This document shows positions 55,110-63,753 of a DNA stretch of 64,000 nucleotides, in pieces (the first letter of the stretch is position 1; every line of letters starts with the position of its first letter). Below the pieces are notes generated by a model. The model ran no database searches. It was not told where the DNA came from and saw only the letters and a program-made list of their open reading frames with translations. Position numbers and translations under genes: made by a program. The DNA comes from Dysgonomonadaceae bacterium zrk40 (GTDB lineage: Bacteria > Bacteroidota > Bacteroidia > Bacteroidales > Dysgonomonadaceae): positions 2,976,001 through 3,040,000 of the forward strand of contig CP070276.1 in NCBI GenBank assembly GCA_016916535.1. Direction: 5' to 3'.

Positions 55110-55146
55110 GGGTCTGTACCAGAAAATTTCTAGTACAGCCCTTTTT
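55110..55146 (+). terminator. Rho-independent terminator
   Basis: GGGTCTGTACCAGAAA pairs with TTTCTAGTACAGCCC with one bulge, followed by TTTTT. Confidence 0.75.
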
Positions 55147-55163
55147 CTTATCTGGAATTTAAA

Positions 55164-55517
55164 TCATGGGGCGACTGAAGGATCGGGAACCAAGGAATAT
55201 TCTTCCGTGATTTCATCCAACAGGCTAACGGGAAGATGCAAATATACTGCAAAGTCAGGATGGTAGACTAACCCGAAGCCGAACATCACCCCGTCTTTTT
55301 CATCCTCACAATCAATCATAAAGACGCAGTAATTATGTGGATGTCCAGCATTCAAATTAAGGATTACTTCCGCATCCGATAATTCCGGCGGAGGTGCTCC
55401 TTCCGGGGTTAATTCATAATAGTCAAAATCTTTCCAACCTTTTTTGATGTAGGTGGCATATAGTTCCTGAAGTTGCCTGGTCGATAAATGGCTTATGTCG
55501 TAAAAACGTTCAAGCAT
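55164..55517 (-). CDS. Hypothetical 117-aa protein
   Basis: A soluble acidic protein (QLQELYATYIKKGWKDFDYYE, FGLVYHPDFAVYLHLPVSLLDE). It has no signal peptide and no recognised family. Its size and composition resemble immunity-type proteins but there is no partner nearby. IS4 copy 3 begins 32 bp upstream of its start. Confidence 0.55.
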   Translation of the reverse strand: MLERFYDISHLSTRQLQELYATYIKKGWKDFDYYELTPEGAPPPELSDAEVILNLNAGHPHNYCVFMIDCEDEKDGVMFGFGLVYHPDFAVYLHLPVSLLDEITEEYSLVPDPSVAP

Positions 55518-55549
55518 GATCCTTATTTTATTGAAACAAAGTTATAAAT

Positions 55550-56865
55550 CATTGCTGTCCTATTAAAATCTGAAATAGTTCTTTGAAATATTTGAAATTT
55601 AGTTAGATACAGAGGTTTTTCGAGCGCGACGATTTCAATTGATACCTTTGCCGCCTATAACAAAGGCTGCAATGAATAAAGAGAAATATGTGTTTGCTCA
55701 GTTAATCTCATTCCTGAATGAAGATAAGTTTCGACGTATAGTCAACAAGTACCAAGGGAATCGCTACATAAAGCATTTCACTTGCTGGAACCAGTTGCTA
55801 TCTTTGATGTTCGGCCAACTTTCCAATCGTGAAAGTCTGCGAGACTTGATTGTCGCTCTTGATGCTCACCATTCCAAATGTTATCATCTGGGAATGGGTA
55901 GGAATGTTTCAAGATCATCCTTGGCGAGAACCAATCAAAACAGGGACTATCACATCTTTGAGGAGTATGCCTACTACTTGGTAAACGAAGCAAGGAAGAA
56001 GCGTGTCACCGATATCTTCAAACTCGGTGGAAACGTTTACGCCTTTGATTCAACAACCATTGATTTATGCCTATCTGTATTCTGGTGGGCGAAGTTTCGC
56101 AAGAAGAAAGGTGGTATCAAAGTACATACATTGTATGATGTGGAAACGCAGATTCCTGCATTCTTTCATATCACCGAAGCTTCCGTGCATGATTCAAAGG
56201 CGATGAATGAAATTCCCTATGAGTCTGGCTCCTACTATATCTTTGACCGTGCTTACAACAACTTCAAGATGTTGTATCGGATTCATCAGATAGGTGCCTG
56301 CTTCGTTGTCAGAGCCAAGAAGAATCTTCAATACAAGCCTGTCAAGTGGAAGCGAAGATTGCCTAAGAATGTACTCTCAGATATGTCTATCCAATTGACG
56401 GGCTTTTATCCGAAGCAATACTATCCTGAGCCGCTTCGTTTGGTCAGATATTGGGATGAAGAACAAAAACGTGAGTTTGTTTTCTTAACCAATGCAACGC
56501 ACATTTCTGCCCTTCAAGTTGCCGACCTCTACAAGAACCGCTGGCAAGTAGAACTGTTCTTCAAATGGCTGAAGCAGCACCTCAAAATCAAAAAGTTCTG
56601 GGGTATTACCGAAAATGCCGTTCGGATACAAATCTACGCAGCTATATGCACCTACTGCCTGGTGGCAATTATTCAGCACGACATGCAACTGGATAGAAGT
56701 ACATACGAAGTTCTTCAAATATTGAGTATCTCGCTGACCGATAAAACGCCTCTTCGAGACCTCTTTGACAAAACTAAATTTCAAAATGACAAAGAACGAT
56801 TTGGACCAGATGGGCCAAGTTTATTTGATTTTTAATAACGTCCCAATTTTAATGGGACACTAGTG
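55550..56865 (+). mobile_element. IS4-family insertion sequence, copy 3 (1316 bp)
   Basis: Same ends and orientation as copy 2. Its right end cuts the 3' part of the PD-(D/E)XK gene. Copies 2 and 3 are direct repeats bracketing the protease/lipoprotein segment, so a 3.4-kb excision by homologous recombination is possible. Confidence 0.9.
55672..56835 (+). CDS. IS4-family transposase (copy 3)
   Basis: 387 aa from ATG 55672, with the same protein sequence as copy 1. Confidence 0.93.
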   Translation: MNKEKYVFAQLISFLNEDKFRRIVNKYQGNRYIKHFTCWNQLLSLMFGQLSNRESLRDLIVALDAHHSKCYHLGMGRNVSRSSLARTNQNRDYHIFEEYAYYLVNEARKKRVTDIFKLGGNVYAFDSTTIDLCLSVFWWAKFRKKKGGIKVHTLYDVETQIPAFFHITEASVHDSKAMNEIPYESGSYYIFDRAYNNFKMLYRIHQIGACFVVRAKKNLQYKPVKWKRRLPKNVLSDMSIQLTGFYPKQYYPEPLRLVRYWDEEQKREFVFLTNATHISALQVADLYKNRWQVELFFKWLKQHLKIKKFWGITENAVRIQIYAAICTYCLVAIIQHDMQLDRSTYEVLQILSISLTDKTPLRDLFDKTKFQNDKERFGPDGPSLFDF

Positions 56866-57599
56866 TTTTCAAGTATTGGTTTATTCATTTTATTTCCTCC
56901 TAAATATTCTATAAGTTTACCATATTGTCTTAATACAAATAAAGCGTCAACGTTTTGAGAAGCCCTCTCACAAGGAATAATCCAACCATTAAACAAATCA
57001 GTATTTGATTCTTTATATGCTGAAATACTCACTACCTTTTTTAAAATTGTTTCAATTTCTTCTTGTTTCCAATCATCAATATTAGGTTTCTTTTCATCGC
57101 TGAGAAGCAAGTATGCTACTGCAACAACATCATAATGTGAATCTGTTAAGAATTTATGATAGCGAGGTATCTGTCGAGGCATATCAAAAAATCCATTGAT
57201 TTTATTCTCTACAATTATTGCCTTTTTAGTAGTATCGTCCCTAATTAAAATATCAATCTTTCCTTTTTCTCTGAATATTGTTGAATTTTCAAAATCTCTT
57301 ATATTAATCTTTGAACCTCTTTTGTTAAGATATTCAAGAAAGAGTTTTAAAAATTTAAAACCTTCATTATGATTTTCATGTTGGTCTAAAATCGATTTTA
57401 AAATATCACTATGAAAATTCTCCTTGTAGTAAGTGTCAGATATTAAAAGAAATAAGTAAAATCCAGGATTAATCTCTTTCGCTTTAAAATCATGGTATTG
57501 AATGGCTAAACCGTTATTGTCAGCTAAAAAACTATTTAAATCCAAAACAATATTTTGAACAAACTGATTATAAAAATCTAAATATTCTATTTCGTTCAT
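56866..57599 (-). pseudogene. PD-(D/E)XK nuclease-like protein, 3' end cut by IS4
   Basis: Starts at MNEIEYLDFYNQFVQ (ATG 57599); an upstream in-frame start would lie in the attC-like site. The nuclease core is FREKGKIDILIRD followed by AIIVENKING, giving D...ExK as in PDDEXK_4 proteins. The frame enters IS4 copy 3 at about codon 245 and stops 11 codons later, so the native C-terminus is lost. Members are often found in abortive-infection or defence contexts. Its own downstream attC-like site is gone. Confidence 0.7.
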
Positions 57600-57629
57600 T
57601 GTCTGTGTATTGTGTTTTCTTAGCCTTGC

Positions 57630-57753
57630 ACCCAACGGTGGCGGTATGAAAAGTTGCCGATTGCGGACGATTACCTGTCGAGTTACACAAAAATTGAAGC
57701 GGGCTACAACCCTTGAATAACCTACTATACCGGCAATTTTTTATACCGCGTGT
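57630..57753. other. attC-like site 9, split by group II intron copy 4
   Basis: The left core ACCCAAC is preceded by the same TTCTTAGCCTTGC as at site 4. The arms GCGGTATGAAAAGTTGCCG and CGGCAATTTTTTATACCGC pair almost perfectly. The right core resumes at 59697, rebuilding GTTGTGT. It terminates the HEPN-like cassette. Confidence 0.75.
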
Positions 57754-59696
57754 GTGCGCCCTGCATGAGCAGAGCGCACCTGCTGCAAGCAACAGTAAAA
57801 TTTCAAAATTACAAATAATTTTGGTTAAACAATGCTCTAAGCAGGTGTATTTTTCCAGGGGGTGCAAGTCCCTTATGCACGGGGTCGTGCCCGAAGCATT
57901 AGCAAGTCGCAAGCTGGTTGTTGGTGACGACAGCAGTGAAGGAAGCGAGACTGCAAAATCCGGTACTGACGAACAGAAACGGTATATGAGGCATAATTGT
58001 CTTGGGTAAGCAACCACATCATTGTAACGCCCAAAAGGTAGTTTGTGGACAGATATGTAGATACCGCAGGGATTGGAGGAAGGAAAAAGCTCTTACCGGG
58101 GGAGATCTCTAAGCAGTAAAATGTAATGAGAAGTCAGCCGAGGTCATAGTAATTACGGAAAACGAGCCGGCAAGTGATAGAAATCCAGAGAGTCGGAGGT
58201 CTCACGAACGTAATGAAGGACTGAACGTTAAGAAGTTTTTAATGCGACATGGATTTTCAGCAATGAAATAGCCTGTAGCAAGCGAAACAGGGCAAGAGAA
58301 GATGATTAAAAGAGCAAACAAAAACGAAATGGAATTGATTGAGCAAGTGATTAACCGTCACAACATGATGCGTGCATTGCAACAGGTCAGGCAGAACAAA
58401 GGTTCGGCAGGAGTTGATCGAATGCCTGTAAGTGAACTATACGACCACCTGACAAAGAACAGGGAAAGTATAGAGCAATCATTGTTAAACGGCACTTACC
58501 TGCCACAACCCATTTTGGGGGTAGAGATACCCAAGGGAAATGGGAAGAGACGTCTTTTAGGTGTGCCCACCGTGGTTGACCGGATGCTTCAACAAGCCGT
58601 AGGGCAAGTTTTAGCCAACCGGTTCGAAATGGAATTTGAGGATTACAGTTATGGATTTCGCCCGAATAAGAATGCCCTGCAAGCGGTACTCAAAGCATTG
58701 GAGTATATAAACAATGGTTATCAGGATATAGTAGACATTGACCTGAAGAGCTTCTTTGACGAAGTAGACCACTGCATTTTGCTGCAATTGTTGTATCGCA
58801 AGGTAAAATGCCCGCTTACGCTGCGTCTTATCCGCAAATGGCTGCGAGCGCCGATTTTAATCAACGGGAAGTTAGTCAAACGCCGAAAAGGAGTACCACA
58901 GGGCAGTCCGCTGAGCCCGATTCTCTCCAATATCATGTTAGATGAATTGGATAAAGAATTAGACAGACGTGGATTAAAGTCTGTCCGCTATGCTGACGAC
59001 TTTAGCATTTATTGCAAAAGCCAATGGCAAGCCCGCAAAACAGGCAACGAGATCTTTCTCTTTCTAAAGAGTAAACTACACCTGCCTATTAATCGGGAGA
59101 AAAGTGGAATCCGTCGCCCCGTAAACTTTTCGCTATTAGGATATGGTTTTGTGCCCACTTACAAAAAGGGGGAAAAAGGCAAATACCAGCTGGTGGTAAG
59201 CGGCAAAGGATGGAAAAACCTGAAACTAAAACTCAAAGCCATCACCCGAAAAACCACACCCGCCAGTTTCGATGAGCGTATCCACAAACTGAAAGAAGTA
59301 CAGCGAGGCTGGCTTCAATACTACCGCATGGCAAGTATCCAGGAAAAACTCAAAGATGTGGATGGGTGGGTGCGTAACCGGTTACGTTGCTGTATCTGGA
59401 AACAATGGAAGAAATCCGAACGAAGACGGAAAAACCTGATACGTTTGGGCGTTGACCTTGAACACGCATACAGCCACAGCCGTAGCCGAATGGGTACATG
59501 GGCGGTCGCCTGTAGCCCTATTTTGAAAACCACCATCACGGTGGAACGTCTGCAACAACGCGGTTACGAACCTATGTTTACTTATTATCAGAAAATTGCT
59601 CCATTTCTTAACGAACCGCTGTATACGTGAACCGTACGTACAGTGGTGTGAGAGGCTCTCCCCGTCAGCCAAGGCTGGCGGGGCAGTCTACTCGAT
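57754..59696 (+). mobile_element. Group II intron copy 4, 1943 bp
   Basis: Same ends as the other copies; leader type as copy 3. Inserted antisense within the 3' end of the HEPN-like gene. Confidence 0.9.
58302..59630 (+). CDS. ltrA: Group II intron reverse transcriptase/maturase (copy 4)
   Basis: An intact 442-aa maturase identical to copies 2 and 3. Confidence 0.93.
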   Translation: MIKRANKNEMELIEQVINRHNMMRALQQVRQNKGSAGVDRMPVSELYDHLTKNRESIEQSLLNGTYLPQPILGVEIPKGNGKRRLLGVPTVVDRMLQQAVGQVLANRFEMEFEDYSYGFRPNKNALQAVLKALEYINNGYQDIVDIDLKSFFDEVDHCILLQLLYRKVKCPLTLRLIRKWLRAPILINGKLVKRRKGVPQGSPLSPILSNIMLDELDKELDRRGLKSVRYADDFSIYCKSQWQARKTGNEIFLFLKSKLHLPINREKSGIRRPVNFSLLGYGFVPTYKKGEKGKYQLVVSGKGWKNLKLKLKAITRKTTPASFDERIHKLKEVQRGWLQYYRMASIQEKLKDVDGWVRNRLRCCIWKQWKKSERRRKNLIRLGVDLEHAYSHSRSRMGTWAVACSPILKTTITVERLQQRGYEPMFTYYQKIAPFLNEPLYT

Positions 59697-60526
59697 TGTG
59701 TGTAGGTTTTTTTTATTTCTTCAATTGTTATTATGTTTTTTTGATTCGGTTGTCCATTTTCAATCGTTGAAAAACCCTTAGAAAGAAAAAATCTAATTAA
59801 TTTTCTCTCTTGTAAATCCGAATTTACTTTCATCATTGTTGCTAATTCTTGTTTGTTTTCCTTTATAATCCTTTCACAATAATCTGTAGCACTATAACTT
59901 TTAACCAATTCTTTATCCATTTCCACAACAACGAAATGAATGGATTGAATTATAGCAGCAACTTCTTTCAAGGTCGGTGAATAATTGTTTTTAAAGTTAT
60001 CGAGCATTAAATTTGAATCTAATCCTCGAAATCTTTCTTGTATATCTTTTTTCTCCGTGTTTCTTAAGAATGTAGCATATTCATGGTCTAATTCATTCTC
60101 AGCATGAAAATGAACTAAATTATTCCTCCATTGAATCCCCAAATGAATCAATGAAATAGGGAAATCAGTCTGAAAGTTTAAACTTTTAATTGCTGCATTG
60201 AATTTTTTATAAACAGAACGTGCCTCTATTTCTTTTAGAAAGGTAGAGTCAGAAATGCAAAATGGTTTTTTTCCAAGAAATCCAATATACGCATCAAGTG
60301 AGTCAACAGCCCATGATAAAGCTGAATTTCTTGCAAATCTGCGGCTTCTCTTTGCTGAATCCTCAATAGATTTCGGTTGCCAAGTTACATTAAATGATTC
60401 TCCTTTTGTTACAATACCAGAACGAACACCCTCTAAACCAATCAAAATAGTAATCAAATAATGATTTGTCTGTCCAATCAAATCTTTGAAGTGGTTTAAA
60501 GCTGGAGTATGTCTTAATTCAAGCAT
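59588..60526 (-). CDS. HEPN-like protein with C-terminus replaced by intron sequence
   Basis: 312 aa as it now reads, of which only 60526 to 59697 is native. A helical protein with the RNase-type Rx4H motif as RNNLVH in LGIQWRNNLVHFHAENEL near residue 135, so a HEPN-like nuclease is possible but not certain. Before intron insertion the gene would have read ...TYTQHAV and stopped inside the attC-like site; now 36 foreign residues are added because the intron is antisense and cannot be spliced from this transcript. A tRNA-like element lies 13 bp upstream of its ATG. Confidence 0.6.
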   Translation of the reverse strand: MLELRHTPALNHFKDLIGQTNHYLITILIGLEGVRSGIVTKGESFNVTWQPKSIEDSAKRSRRFARNSALSWAVDSLDAYIGFLGKKPFCISDSTFLKEIEARSVYKKFNAAIKSLNFQTDFPISLIHLGIQWRNNLVHFHAENELDHEYATFLRNTEKKDIQERFRGLDSNLMLDNFKNNYSPTLKEVAAIIQSIHFVVVEMDKELVKSYSATDYCERIIKENKQELATMMKVNSDLQERKLIRFFLSKGFSTIENGQPNQKNIITIEEIKKTYTQSSRLPRQPWLTGRASHTTVRTVHVYSGSLRNGAIF

Positions 60527-60539
60527 ATCTTTTAATTTG

Positions 60540-60626
60540 TGAGCTTATTGGATTCGAACCAACATTTCCTGCTTTATTTTAAATGTCTTTGAAGGCAGGT
60601 GACTTATCCAATTAGTCGAGAGCTCT
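60540..60626 (-). tRNA. tRNA-like element with enlarged anticodon loop
   Basis: On the minus strand: acceptor AGAGCTC/AAGCTCA (5 of 7 pairs), T8, D-arm GACT-AATTGGATA-AGTC with the conserved GG, anticodon stem CCTGC/GCAGG (5 of 5), and T-arm GTTGG-TTCGAAT-CCAAT with consensus TTCGAAT. The anticodon loop is 22 nt: a normal CTTCAAA (anticodon would be TCA) plus 15 extra bases. No CCA is encoded. It may be a pseudo-tRNA, a decoy, or a tRNA with an insertion. Confidence 0.55.
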
Positions 60627-60643
60627 TGTCTTTTTAAACTTAC

Positions 60644-60774
60644 ACACAACGTTCACCGGTATGCGCTGTTGCCGATTCATGGGCGCTCGCTTGTCGTGTT
60701 ACCTAAAAGTTGGCCAAGTGAACTAACTTTAGCAACCCCTCCGCGCGGCAATTGCGTATGACCGGTTGTTAGGC
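60644..60774. other. attC-like recombination site 10 (intact, 131 bp)
   Basis: ACACAAC (60644) and GTTAGGC (60768, perfect GTTRRRY) bound arms CCGGTATGCGCTGTTGCCG and CGGCAATTGCGTATGACCGG. It is the clearest undisturbed site together with sites 5 and 11. Confidence 0.75.
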
Positions 60775-60781
60775 ACAGTTT

Positions 60782-61315
60782 TTACTCTACTATTTCTCTT
60801 GAATTTTTTCTATTTGTCTTTATTATCCACTTTGAAATACTCTTTGAATTTGTAATCAAAATATAACCGAACAAGTAATGAATAAAGTACCCAATATCTT
60901 GCATTAAAAAATCATATGGATTTCTCATGTTACCAAATAAATAACTAATAAATCTATAAATTGTAGAAATGAATCCAGGAAAGCGAAAAATCAAAATTAT
61001 AACGCCAATCAATATTAAAGCCAAATCAAGAGTTTTCTCATAATTAATATTACTCCCAATCTGAAAGTCAGAATCATCCTTGGATAATATGCTTGTAACA
61101 AACTTTGATTTAAAGATTAGTAAATAACCTATGGTAAATGTAATTATTCCTCCACCAAGGAATAAAATAAGAGCTAAAGAATCAATTGAAGAATTGTCAT
61201 ACTTGGTAAATAGTGATTTCAAATAATGCAAATCTTTTAAATACAATAACCCAACTATTATTACATGAATTCCGAGTATTTTTATTGCTAGGTCAATTAT
61301 TTCACTTTTTTTCAT
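60782..61315 (-). CDS. Hypothetical membrane protein, 177 aa
   Basis: About four membrane helices (near 10-28, 45-68, 93-112 and 140-155) with short loops. There is no signal for lipidation and no recognised family. It is the single gene of a cassette between attC-like sites 10 and 11. Confidence 0.65.
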   Translation of the reverse strand: MKKSEIIDLAIKILGIHVIIVGLLYLKDLHYLKSLFTKYDNSSIDSLALILFLGGGIITFTIGYLLIFKSKFVTSILSKDDSDFQIGSNINYEKTLDLALILIGVIILIFRFPGFISTIYRFISYLFGNMRNPYDFLMQDIGYFIHYLFGYILITNSKSISKWIIKTNRKNSREIVE

Positions 61316-61371
61316 ATCGGTAGTTTATTTTATTATTAGAGAAACTTCTATTGACGGTAAACTAAAATTGT

Positions 61372-61503
61372 GCCTAACGTTTTGGCGCTTGGCGCAGTGG
61401 CGGGTTTCGGAGCACAAAACTGTCAATACACCACAAAAGTTGATGCGAGGTACAATGTTCAATTAACCACGTCACCCGCCATTGAGCCAAACGCCTGTTA
61501 GCG
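61372..61503. other. attC-like recombination site 11 (132 bp)
   Basis: GCCTAAC (61372, perfect left core) and GTTAGCG (61497) bound arms GTTTTGGCGCTTGG...GTGGCGGGT and ACCCGCCATTGAGCCAAACGCC. It separates the metal ATPase from the membrane-protein cassette. Confidence 0.75.
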
Positions 61504-61542
61504 GTTCGTGCTTCTTTTCTGCGTCTATGTAACTTGATTTTC

Positions 61543-63564
61543 TCATGTCAGTCGTCTTTTTAATAGCTGTGCATTTATTGCTACTACAATAGTGCTTAAA
61601 CTCATCAAAACAGCACCAATTGCAGGACTTAACATAAATCCCCACTTGTATAATACACCTGCTGCTAAAGGGATTGCAAGTATATTATAACCCGCAGCCC
61701 ACCAGAGGTTTTGTATCATTTTATTATACGTAGCCTTACCAAATAATATCAGGTTGGCAATGTCTTTTGGGTCGGAGTTTACAAGTATAATGTCTGCTGT
61801 TTCTGCTGCCACATCTGTTCCTGAACCAACAGCAATTCCCACATCTGCTTGTGCCAGTGCAGGTGCATCATTCACTCCATCGCCTGTCATGGCAACATAT
61901 TCCCCTTTGGTTTGTAATTCTTTTACTTTCTCTAATTTATCGTGAGGTAATACGTTGGCTATGTAGCCGTCCATTTTCAATTCATCACACACTTTCTTGG
62001 CTGCTTTTTCATTGTCCCCAGTAAGAAGCAAATTTTTAATGCTTGCTTCTTTTAATATTTGAATGGCTTCAAAAGAGCTTTCCCTAATTTGGTCAGAGAA
62101 GGTAAAATATCCTGCTACTTCTTTGTCAATCAGAATATAAACAACTGTTCCTGTAAAATCATTGGTTGTATCGGTCACGCTAATGTTTTGTTCTTTCAGG
62201 TAATTTGGTCCGACTACTTTTATTTCTTTTCCTTCCACATTTCCTTCTAATCCTTTTCCAGGCAAGTAATTGAAATTTTCTGCTTTTGGAATTTTGATTT
62301 TCAATTCCTTTACTTTTCGCAAAAAACCCGCAGCGATATAATGTTCAGAATGTTGTTCAACACCTGATGCCAAACGGAGTAATTCGTTTTTATCAAATCC
62401 ATTACCCAATACCTTCACTTCCTGCAATTCATGAGAACCTTTTGTAAGTGTTCCTGTCTTGTCGAAAATAATGGTTGTTATCAATCGAGCATTTTCAAAA
62501 GCAGTTCTGTTGCGAATGAGCAAACCTTTTTGTGCAGAAATGGATGTTGAAATGGCAACCACCAAAGGCACTGCCAAACCTAAGGCATGCGGGCAGGAAA
62601 TAACCATTACCGTAACCATCCTTTCCAATGCAAATACAAAAGGAAACCCTAACAGCAACCAAACAACAAACGTAATGACACCACCGCCCAGGGCAACGAA
62701 AGTCAAAACCTTTGCGGCACGGTCGGCAAAGTTTTGTGTCTTGGATTTTATTTTTTGTGCATCTTCAACGAGTTTCACTACTTTGTTTAGGTAACTGTCT
62801 TTTCCAATGCTTACCACTCTAATGGTTAAAGACCCATTACTATTTACTGCCCCACCTATTACTTTGCTGTCTTTTTCTTTCTTTACAGGTTTGCTCTCAC
62901 CTGTGAGCATACTCTCGTCCACATAACTTTCCCCTTCTATTACTATACCGTCTACCGGAACTTTCTCGCCCGGCTTCACCAGTACCATATCGTCAATTTT
63001 CAATTGACTGACCGGCATATCGTGAATGTTCCCGTCCTTAATATGGTGTGCAGTGGAAGGCATCATTTTTACGAGCAATTCCAATGAGCGAGAAGCACCC
63101 ATAACCGACTTCATCTCAAAGTAATGGCCAATGAGCATGATGTCTATCAGAGTCACCATTTCCCAATAAAAGTCCATACCCTGCAAACCAAAAGTGATAG
63201 CAACACTGTAAGCCCAGGCAACTGTAATTGCAACGCCAATCAGTGTCATCATACCAATGGCCTTATCTTTTACTTCGTCATACAGCCCTTTTAGAAAAGG
63301 GTAACCGCCATATAAGAATATGAAAGTGGAAAGAAGGGCTAACACATATTTGTCGCCTTCAAAAGTGACTTCAAATCCTAACCACTGCTGTATCATGTGC
63401 GACAAGGCAAGTACAGGAATGGATACAATCGAACAGATTACAAATCGCTTCCAAAAATCGGCAATATTATGTCCTGCGTGTTTATCGTGTCCAGAGCCAC
63501 TGTGTTCGGAATGGTGGTTATGTGTGTGGGTGCTTTCGGTATGATTATGCTCTGAGTGTTCCAT
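61543..63564 (-). CDS. copB: Copper-translocating P1B-type ATPase (CopB-like)
   Basis: 673 aa. A His-rich N-terminus (about 35 residues, with HTHNHHSEHSGSGHDKH) replaces the usual Cys-type metal domain. Eight membrane helices are expected. The metal-binding motif is CPH in VISCPHALGLAVP, which marks the CopB subgroup (Cu or Ag export). The catalytic site is DKTGTLTKG, with actuator TGES and hinge GDGVNDAPALA. It exports metal at the inner membrane using ATP. At 2 kb it is a very large single-gene cassette. Confidence 0.93.
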   Translation of the reverse strand: MEHSEHNHTESTHTHNHHSEHSGSGHDKHAGHNIADFWKRFVICSIVSIPVLALSHMIQQWLGFEVTFEGDKYVLALLSTFIFLYGGYPFLKGLYDEVKDKAIGMMTLIGVAITVAWAYSVAITFGLQGMDFYWEMVTLIDIMLIGHYFEMKSVMGASRSLELLVKMMPSTAHHIKDGNIHDMPVSQLKIDDMVLVKPGEKVPVDGIVIEGESYVDESMLTGESKPVKKEKDSKVIGGAVNSNGSLTIRVVSIGKDSYLNKVVKLVEDAQKIKSKTQNFADRAAKVLTFVALGGGVITFVVWLLLGFPFVFALERMVTVMVISCPHALGLAVPLVVAISTSISAQKGLLIRNRTAFENARLITTIIFDKTGTLTKGSHELQEVKVLGNGFDKNELLRLASGVEQHSEHYIAAGFLRKVKELKIKIPKAENFNYLPGKGLEGNVEGKEIKVVGPNYLKEQNISVTDTTNDFTGTVVYILIDKEVAGYFTFSDQIRESSFEAIQILKEASIKNLLLTGDNEKAAKKVCDELKMDGYIANVLPHDKLEKVKELQTKGEYVAMTGDGVNDAPALAQADVGIAVGSGTDVAAETADIILVNSDPKDIANLILFGKATYNKMIQNLWWAAGYNILAIPLAAGVLYKWGFMLSPAIGAVLMSLSTIVVAINAQLLKRRLT

Positions 63565-63611
63565 ATTTTTTGTTTGTTAATCTATTGTTTTGGGTGTTGT
63601 TTTAGCATGAC

Positions 63612-63753
63612 CGCTAACGGGTGGCAATAAGAAACGTAGGGCATTTCGAGGCTCCTAACTATCAAACTACCAAGTCGGTGATTAAATGTTATGTCGTTCA
63701 AATTTAGTGCTTTCTGCCCTATGTTTTTTATTGCGTGTTACCACACGTTATTC
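63612..63753. other. attC-like recombination site 12 (142 bp)
   Basis: CGCTAAC (63612) and GTTATTC (63747) bound arms GGCAATAAGAAACGTAGGGCA and TGCCCTATGTTTTTTATTGC with two wobbles. The stop of the next cassette gene lies in the right core. Confidence 0.7.
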
